From Pseudeuparius sepicola (Eukaryota > Arthropoda > Insecta > Coleoptera > Anthribidae): a stretch of 64,000 nucleotides of DNA. Under the pieces are notes generated by a model. It ran no database searches. It was given only the letters and a program-made list of their open reading frames with translations, and was not told the origin of the DNA. This document shows positions 56,901 through 64,000 of this stretch, piece by piece. Position 1 is the stretch's first letter. Each line of letters starts with the position of its first letter. The DNA is taken from assembly GCA_963920635.1 (NCBI GenBank), contig OY987301.1:10012501-10076500 (forward strand), read 5' to 3'. Made by a program: the position numbers and the translations under genes.

Positions 56901-59900
56901 GAAGGATTTTTTAATTTACCATAAGAAATAGTCTAGTGGCGAAAAATCGGAAGACTTATGAAGCGACCTGTAGAAAATGTAAGGAATCAAATGAATTACA
57001 GTAAAAGTATTCCTTTTATTATGCTTTAGGATTATATCTTATAGTACTATTTGAGCCAATCCATCTATTTCTAAATTTATGATGTCTCATTATGATACCA
57101 CTTCATTTGCATAAAGTGAGGATACATATTTTCCAACAAATTTGGTAAATATTCTATTAAAAAAGTTAAATATACTTCACTCAAAAAAGTGCCTTCAAAA
57201 AAATGCCGACCAATCATTAACCTCTATGGGGTGAACTTTATGAAGATTTTCATTGCCCAACTAATGGTTATTTATTCTATTTGGGATGTGATTATTTGCG
57301 AACCTACTTTAGTCAGTCCATAAAATATGAAATTTAATCTTTTTTTTACAATAATAGGCTGCAACTGCTGTAAGTAATGTAGCTTGAAGTTGTGATATTT
57401 ATTTGTTTATTTGTCGCCCTCCTCCTTATTGTTTTTTTCTTTTCTAACGTTAAATGCATCTACATGATTTCTTAATGAATGTTCTAAACATTGGAACATT
57501 CTGTAGCTAGGTGCATATTGTTCCGGATATCGTTGTCGATAAATATTGCAGGCCAGCCTAGAATTTTTTCTGGCGTCCCCTTAAATAAATAACACGCCCG
57601 CTTTGCAACAGGTGTTTTATAAACCTTTATCAAAAACGCGAGCATCGAACCGCTTTAATTAACGAAAACAGTTCTTGTAAATGCCCCACGACCAAAACCA
57701 ATACCAGCACAAACAGCGACGACGCAATTATTGTTTCCAAAACACAGGGGGTAATCCTGTTTTGCCAACGATAATTGAATCAGATTGTATTCGGCGCGGC
57801 GGCATCGAAAAGCCACGCTATTTTGCTCGTTATTGCTCCTCTTATTTGCCGTTGCCGCTCCGATTGTGCCGGGCCATAGAATAATATTAGGTCCGTGTTC
57901 CGCTGTAATGACTTCGATCGCCAGTGAAAACTAACAAAGGGCGGAACAGAATAACAAATTGGTGGTGCGGCTAGAAAACGTATTTTATGACGGTCAACTT
58001 TTTTTAATGGTAAATATCTATAAATCCATCGGTGTACCTACTGTAAATGCTAAACTTTGAATAAAGAACCTCAGGAAGGAGCCAATTTGGGCTTAATGCT
58101 CGACGGGGTCAGTCTCTGCATATGAATTTTAAATTTCCAATTATGAAGAAGTAGGTACCTACACAAACGTCTATGCCACTTTGGTGCGTGGCCTCAAAAG
58201 TTAATTTAAATTGCAAAATTACTTACGGATAGATTATTATCCTCAAACATTTTAGTTTTGGAGGTCAGACAAGTGCCACAAGCCGCACAGCTAAGCATAA
58301 TGCCTCGAAAATGTATCTAAATACAAAATACTGATACCTGACTGTGTCAGATATCAAAATATTGTGTCAAAAGTTGGACACTACTCAGGGCCATTCTCTT
58401 CTCACGTATTTTATAATACACATAGAGATTTAAACCCTTCCTGGGATTCTTTAAAAAATATTATGCAAACCATAGAGAGAGTGCCATTAAAAAAAACTTG
58501 CACCGAATTGACAGGAAAATTATTTGCAACTTCCGTGTGTTCACAGTTTTTTTCTAGGCTAGAAAATGAAAAAATCAGGGGTGTGCATTTTCGCGTGATG
58601 ACCCTGGACCTTGGACTGAGATTTTCTGTACCGCTATCTAAACTTACATGGTAAGGTGAACTGTGATGGTTGTGGAGATGAATATGAAGAGCTTTATTCT
58701 TCTGCTTCATGCTCTTCTTCTTGCCCGCACCATCCGGAAGATCTATTGGCCTCGTTACTGCCCTTATGTTTTTCACGTGTTTTTGGGCGTAACAGTACAA
58801 CCTACAGTAAATACCTGAAAAGAAAATGGCAGTTAGATAAAGACATATTTGCCTCAACGACTAGACAATCACTATAGCGCCTTGTTTATTTTTCGGCCTT
58901 GTCCTCGCAGTGGCGGATCTACAGGGGGGGGCTATAGCCCTACCGTAAGGTAGGCACTTAAAAAATATGTTTGGCAATTAGAGATGGTGTGGAACTACGT
59001 TTTCTTGGAACAGGTACAACCTGTTCCAGTTCCAGGCAATACCTCTTCTTAAAAAACCTGTTCCAGTTCCAATATTATTAACTTCTAGTCTTCTAAGGCC
59101 GTGGTCCGAATCGCGCTGTCAGTGCTTACAGCGCTCAGATCGTTTACAACAGGTACCTACGATTTGATTCACTCGCTGACAACTCATTTCGGACCGGTTG
59201 TAAATGCGCTGACAGGAACATGCCATTTTGAGGATATTTGGACGTGAAGGTCGCAAAGTAACTATTATTATTGAATATTGAATCATTGATAAATATTGCT
59301 TCCGTTTCTAAAGAGGGTACGCTAAATAGTTTTTATAGTACAAATTTAAAAATTTGGTGAACGCAATGGGCTTGGGACAGGGCCCGGCACAGAACACGCG
59401 GGTCCACCGCCTCCACAGATCGACAGTTCACGTTCACAGTTGTTATATTCTATTACTATGAGTAGGGCGGAACTGGAACAGCGGAACGGAACTGAACGAA
59501 ACTAAGAATATTTATGTATTAATAGTATTGTATTTTAATGAATAAAATGAATAAAAAATGTGTTTCCTATTTTATTACAAAATTTCGGAAACAGAAGCCC
59601 CTCTCTTGACTCCAGCCTAGATCCGCCACTGTGTCCTCGTAATTAAAATTAAAGGAGTGAATAAAACCCCTCAGAAGTTAAGCTTTCATAAATATTTCAT
59701 AACTCCCGGACACAAACCAGTTAATCGGGGCGTTGTCAACCATTCTCTTGCTATGCAAAACAACTATTATGAAGGCAGATTTTGCAGAAAATTCAATTTC
59801 GGTTCGTTAGTAGGTAAAATTTCCCGTAGTATTAATGAACTCATTATTCTAAAGAGTCCATTGAAATTTGGAGGCGATAATGAGGGATCTAAACTTGGCG

Positions 59901-61327
59901 GGCTTGACACAAAGCTAACGCTTATACTTACTAATTAAATCGAGTGCTTTCGGCTTGGATGGAATTATTGTCATTTTCAATTTCGATTTTTAAGCATGAA
60001 TTATGAATTTTGCCACAAAAATTTGTTAACAAAATTTCTTATGGAATTCACAAAGGTCACTAAGACCACCAACAGGATTTCTATACTTCTTATAGTAAAT
60101 TCAATTATTCCAAGATGCAGTTGAATGCAAACAATGATACGCACGTCATCGGCCAGTGCTAGAGTTGCTGTTGGTTAATCTGCTCGAACAAAATGCGGAA
60201 AGGGGCAAACAATATATCTTAATTTGTGTTTTAAAAATTTTATACCTACCTGCGCATAGACTAGAGTTCCTGGATTGTTAGATTTAAGACAATACTGTCA
60301 TTTTTAACAGAAAAAATAATTTTTCAAATCATATCAATTTTGTCGATGAAAAATAATTTAGGATCAATTCTATGGGCGTAAATGTTGGTAGGTACTACAG
60401 GAAAATATTATTTTCATTTAATCTAATCTAACCACCCACATGAGGTAAAACGAGTAACATATCTGCATACATAGTAGGTACTACAGGAAAATATTATTTT
60501 CATTTAATCTAATCTAACCACCCACATGAGGTAAAATATAGACAAACGGGTTTGTCTATGAAGTAAAACGAGTAACAATGTCCAACAGTTTTTCACATGA
60601 GCTTCCTATTCACGACTTTCTCATTTTTACAAGCTAAGGACAAATTAGATATGAAACAAAGAAATCTTTACCCCTCCATATCATGGAAACCGTTCACTTT
60701 ACCATAATTCTGTATATAACAATTCTTGTTCGGAATTTAATGTATATCATTTGCGTATAGGATGATGTTTGCGTTAAACCTCATAGTTTACTAGATATTC
60801 ACGCAAAACTGTGAAAAATAAGAATTTCCTGCCCTTTTCACCCCCTCCCCCCGAAACCCGACGCTGGTGGTGGTGTAACTTTTTAGTACTAACTCTTAGG
60901 AGGGTATGGAATTATTTCGCGCTAGAAAGAACTTTTTTTTTGGATGTTTGGGTTTTGGCCCAGTTTTACTGTACTATTAGATATATCTTTAGGTTTTTTT
61001 TTGCGAAATAGAATCATCATAGATTCATCAACCCTAACCACCAGCAAACCATAATAAATACATGATTTTTCCTAAAATGAAATATAACACCTACCTATCA
61101 TGACTATGCACGGCACGTAGAATGATATACAACTCGACACGACAGCGTACGTTGGAGTGAGATCCAGTGCACAAGTGGGATAGTTCTGTCCGCCCGAGTT
61201 GTACACCAAGGGCTGAGGTGGTCGGTGCAGTCCCAAAGAAATCGGTACGAAGGATATGAGGGCTGCCAGCAACCAGATTGTCGCTATCGTCGCTAGCGCC
61301 ACCCTTCGTGTCACCCATCGTCCATAC
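53931..61327 (-). CDS. Dop1R1: D1-like dopamine receptor 1, 3' exons only (partial; 5' end outside window)
   Basis: Three coding exons on the minus strand: 61327-61095, 58814-58648, 54380-53931. Each splice site is GT-AG and the joints read IVMIG/IYCRLYCYAQKHVK and SSPYH/VSDHKAA in frame. It is a class A GPCR that couples dopamine to Gs/cAMP in the insect nervous system. The first exon here gives the end of loop 2 (RYGRWVTRR), TM4, the disulfide-loop Cys (YPTCALDLTPTYAVVSS) and TM5 with its Ser residues. The second is the third cytoplasmic loop. The third has TM6 (FLICWVPFF), TM7 (WLGYSNSAFNPIIYSIF, the NPxxY motif) and the C-tail ending ISAI. Sequence and exon joints match the insect DopR/Dop1R1 group (Drosophila ends similarly), not DAMB or octopamine receptors. 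TM1-TM3 and the DRY-type box must lie beyond 64000. Introns are 4.3 and 2.3 kb. Confidence 0.93.
54600..55970 (-). other. Dop1R1 intron, left part
   Basis: Intronic sequence with no exon evidence on either strand. AT-rich, without recognised elements other than scattered short repeats. Confidence 0.4.
55977..56765. repeat. Foldback element in a Dop1R1 intron, 0.79 kb
   Basis: GCAAAAAAAATACAAACAGG at the left is mirrored by CCTGTTTGGATTTTTTTTGC at the right. The arms share TCCTGAGT, GATCACACTCGAACTC, GGGTGGTTTCCTAAAC and CTCTAATAC..AACGAGTTACAGCGTATTAC with their mirrors. No coding capacity. Confidence 0.85.
56790..56885 (+). repeat. Dispersed repeat, copy 2 (matches 5283-5390)
   Basis: Same order of blocks as copy 1: GGCAA.GAA, AATAATAGTAATTGCC, then a TACTCC...TTTGG..TATTGT.AGGGTGAGAA end. 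It lies immediately after the foldback element. Confidence 0.5.
56890..58300 (-). other. Dop1R1 intron, right part
   Basis: No further exon recognised. The + frame 57681-57884 is GC-richer than its surroundings but has no family resemblance. Confidence 0.4.
58908..59631. mobile_element. hAT-type MITE with CAGTGGCGGATCTA ends, 0.72 kb
   Basis: Ends are CAGTGGCGGATCTA and its inverse TAGATCCGCCACTG, flanked by an exact 8-bp duplication TGTCCTCG (58900-58907 and 59632-59639). A poly-G run follows the left end, as in the two other hAT copies in this window. It is non-coding and lies in a Dop1R1 intron, 86 bp upstream of the exon that encodes loop 3. Confidence 0.9.
59640..60380. other. Dop1R1 intron
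   Basis: No exon recognised. The + frame 59657-59938 (93 codons) has no family resemblance. Confidence 0.4.
60388..60555. repeat. 86-bp tandem duplication
   Basis: Unit 1 at 60388-60473 and the start of unit 2 at 60474-60537 are apparently identical (GTAGGTACTACAGGAAAATA...ACATGAGGTAAAA). A shorter AAAACGAGTAAC piece of the unit repeats again after 60560. Confidence 0.85.
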
Positions 61328-62400
61328 CTGCAAGACAATAGTAAACACGGCTTAATTTCAAATTTACTAGGTCTCTAACTTAGAAGTTCCGTATACTAAA
61401 CTTCTCCAAAAGGCATATGGGTCATTTCTGTTTTGGTATTTAGAACATCTTCTAAGAACATTGGACAAGCAATCCTTGGTTCATGACTTGGTAAACATTA
61501 TTTTCTATGAATATGAAATCACCGCAAGCTATTGAATATTTGCCTGTAGATGGAAAAATCGTTTTAACATTTCATCTATTTATTCAGTGCGATTTCTTGC
61601 TTTATTTTTAAGGAAATATCAAGGGACTCGTTAAGCGTTTTATAGAGGCGTCGTCGACTGCAGCAGCAATTTACGTCCAAATAGGAAATACTTACTGAAA
61701 ATACCCCGTGGAGGCTTGAAACCCCTGAATAACATTTTCACCTGCTTACATACAGTGGCAAATTTCGTACCCGCAAAAACCAATTTCCGGCGGAGTAATT
61801 TTATCAGAACAACTCTACCTAAAAGCAGTTTTATGAATGCGGGAATGAACCGTTAGGATTGTTTCATTTGTGTCCGCAGAAATGGGTTAATTTACGACAC
61901 CACGAGGCGAGGACGAAAAATGCATTTTTCATGCATAAAACATTCGCCTTTATTATCTGGAGAAGGATTGTTTTAATGAATATTTAAATTACTTAAAGCT
62001 ATTCTACAACCGTATTAAAGCACCTGGCTCTGGAGACACATTAGCATTTTTGCTCTGCACTTTCGTTCTTGTAGTTTCTGCTGAGATTAATTTGCAATAA
62101 AAAAAAATTTCTGCTAACTGAGCCAAATGTTCCAGTTGTTAGTTATTAAGTGGGTGATTGTAAAACATTTTTCTCAATGATCACTTTATAAACTGGCTTT
62201 AGAATAAACATAAATAGGAATGATAGGAATGATATGAAAAAATAAAAATAAAAATATCAATATGTCCTCAGTAACAAGAGTGGTGTGCAGAAAACATTTG
62301 AGAGATCTTCTATTTCCTCATTGATTATTAATTGTAGTACATGTACAGGCTAATTCATTTATCATGTCCTCTTCGTTTTTTCGTAAACGGCTGTATAGAT
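61328..62400. other. Gene-free stretch (upstream Dop1R1 intron)
   Basis: No TM1-TM3 exon of Dop1R1 was found here or in the remaining 1.6 kb, so the intron continues past the window. No elements recognised before 62401. Confidence 0.45.
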
Positions 62401-63390
62401 TTTTTCTTGAAATCGACAGTGAAGTGTCCCAAAATCGCCATTAAAAGCTCAGAAATCGGCACTGAAGTAACCCATTATTGTACGATTTTTTCAATAAGTA
62501 GGCCTTGACGAGATGTAAACATCAAACGTCAGACGCAGAGCCATCGTCCGTCAAAAGTGACCAAATATTCAAAACCCGGCCAATAAAGGCCCATTTAACT
62601 ATTCGTAAACATTGCGAAATTATTACCTAGAGCAGCGCAATCTATCAGTATACATATTTTAGTAGGTTTGAATATCAATCGATCATCAATAGATTTATTA
62701 TGGAGGCTGCACAACAAGCAGCAGTTTGGTTTTTCTGTTCGAAGCCGCCGTGTCTTTGTCACACTTGACCTAAAGTCTATCCAAGTTACAGTGGCAGTAG
62801 ATATAAACAAAGTCACATGACGGCATTGCGATCGATTACCAGGGTCTAACTAATATGAGATTCCCAGTGGCTTGTAATTCTGAACTAATTCTTTAAGAAG
62901 TTCTAAAAATTGTGTTTTTACCTTTCATGGATCATTATAAATTTCCTTAAATTAAGTAGCAAAATAAATTTACAGAATATACCGCTCGCGATCCGATCTA
63001 ATATGCAGGAAACTCGACTGAGGGAAGAGCCGGCCCTGCATTCTGCTCGCCGCGTAAACACTTGACATTTTATGACGGCCAGACCAATAAGAAAATAGGT
63101 CACGTGGTGGCCAATGTTTTGATCCACAGCCTCTGTAACTTGGATAAACTTTAGGTATTATAGAGCGATCATCAATGTCAAGCAACGCCACGCGTAGTCG
63201 GTTCCCTTATTATTTGCTTGCCTAATAAAACTTTTTTTTCCGATTTCAAAAACATATAATATGTACCTCGGCACTGAAGTTCTTTTTATGACTCATGTGG
63301 TTTATTTGCCTCGGCCAGAGGCCTCGGCAACTAAATTCCACATGAGTCATAAAAAGTTGAACTTAGTGCCTTGGTACATAAATAACTATT
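62401..63390 (+). repeat. Interspersed repeat, copy 2, split by an insertion
   Basis: Same element as 14929-15540: the left part matches at 62401-62765 and the right part at about 63160-63390. Between them lies a separate inserted element (62769-63155). The palindromic right end (TACCTCGGCACTGAAGTTC and its mirror) is preserved. Confidence 0.8.
62769..63155. mobile_element. Inserted element with CCTAAAGTCTATCCAAG ends, 387 bp
   Basis: CCTAAAGTCTATCCAAGTTACAG at the left and its near-exact inverse at the right (CTGTAACTTGGATAAACTTTAGG). It splits the repeat copy at 62401-63390. Its right 180 bases recur in inverse orientation at 63821-64000. No coding capacity. Confidence 0.85.
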
Positions 63391-63820
63391 TTCTGAAAAA
63401 TGTATTTTATTCGTAGCCATACATACTTTTAAAAAACTTAAAAATCTAAAATCTAAATTATAATATACTTTTATTAATCACAGACCAATTCTATTAATTT
63501 TCTTTTAGCCAGTGGTTTTATTATGTCAGTTGCATTTTAAAAATTACACTCTGAATCGATATTCTGAACCCGAGAAAGCAAAATTCAACAAGATTCGACT
63601 TACACATACATATATAGATACATACATACCATCAGGGCAAGTTACGATAGGGACATAATATCTAATTCTTCTCATTTTTAGGTTAGGTATAATTCCTTTT
63701 TTCAAGCCTCTTTATTTGGTTGCATAATTCTAAAGCTTATTAACATAGACAAAGCTGCACATGACTGTCAGAACCATTTTGTCGCCATTATACCATTTTG
63801 CATGAAATTCAGTACAAAAA
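63391..63820. other. Gene-free stretch
   Basis: No exon or element recognised; AT-rich. Confidence 0.4.
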
Positions 63821-64000
63821 CTAAAGTCTATCCAAGTTACAGAGGCAGTGGATCAAAACATTGGCCACCACGTGACCTATTCTCTTATTGGTCTGGCCGT
63901 CATAAAATGTCAAGTGTTTACGCGGCGAGCAGAATGCAGGGCCGGCTCTTCCCTCAGTCGAGTTTCCAGCATATTTTAGATCGGATCGCGAGCAGTATAT
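63821..64000 (+). mobile_element. Second CTAAAGTCTATCCAAG element, cut by window end
   Basis: This is the reverse complement of the right part of the element at 62769-63155 (TTGGCCACCACGTGACCTAT, TTGGTCTGGCCGTCATAAAA, CAGGGCCGGCTCTTCCCTCA). It starts at the same terminus and runs to the last base, so the other end is outside. Confidence 0.85.

Noticed and set aside
58411..58857. 148-codon minus-strand frame as a separate gene
   Set aside because: Only 58648-58814 is coding (Dop1R1 exon); the rest reads through splice sites into intron.
1..64000. tRNA and rRNA genes
   Set aside because: I scanned for tRNA B-box-like GGTTCGAATC sequences and conserved rRNA blocks and saw none with a plausible fold; a tRNAscan run would settle it.

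Overview
The window is nuclear DNA of an arthropod, almost certainly an insect. Its genes have spliced exons with GT-AG introns, the clearest orthologues are animal genes (a D1-like dopamine receptor of arthropod type, DCAF7, mitochondrial methionyl-tRNA synthetase), and the intergenic DNA is AT-rich and crowded with foldback and hAT-type transposons. I cannot fix the insect order from sequence alone.

Layout: 1-12.6 kb is gene-free and holds several long inverted-repeat (foldback) elements and near-perfect hairpins. DCAF7 (WD40 adaptor, two exons, + strand) lies at 12.85-14.72 kb. A decayed pogo/Tigger transposase (about 16 kb) and a stray genomic copy of the last MARS2 exon (about 18.3 kb) follow. 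At 19.4-23.5 kb is the most unusual part: a broken bacterial tyrosine recombinase, a broken bacterial IS6-family transposase and an intact, intronless 1067-codon reading frame of bacterial-symbiont character. This looks like an old piece of symbiont DNA in the insect chromosome in which only the large gene has stayed open. From 23.6 to 31.1 kb there are foldback repeats. MARS2 (seven exons, + strand) occupies 31.2-35.2 kb. Two hAT elements with exact 8-bp target-site duplications follow, one of them carrying a nested foldback element.

At 38.3-40.3 kb a small gene for a secreted cysteine-containing protein has its promoter plus signal-peptide region repeated six times head to tail (266-bp period), which makes five extra 49-codon mini reading frames. 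From 40.3 to 53.5 kb there are more foldback elements, a hammerhead-like Penelope signature, a lone THAP-domain first exon and nested MITEs. The 3' half of the dopamine receptor Dop1R1 runs on the minus strand from 61.3 to 53.9 kb; its first exon(s) lie beyond the window. The right end is a composite of interspersed repeats, and the last element is cut by the window edge.

The host genes are unrelated housekeeping or signalling genes; there is no operon-like logic. The parts most worth follow-up are the symbiont-derived island and the tandem secreted-peptide array.
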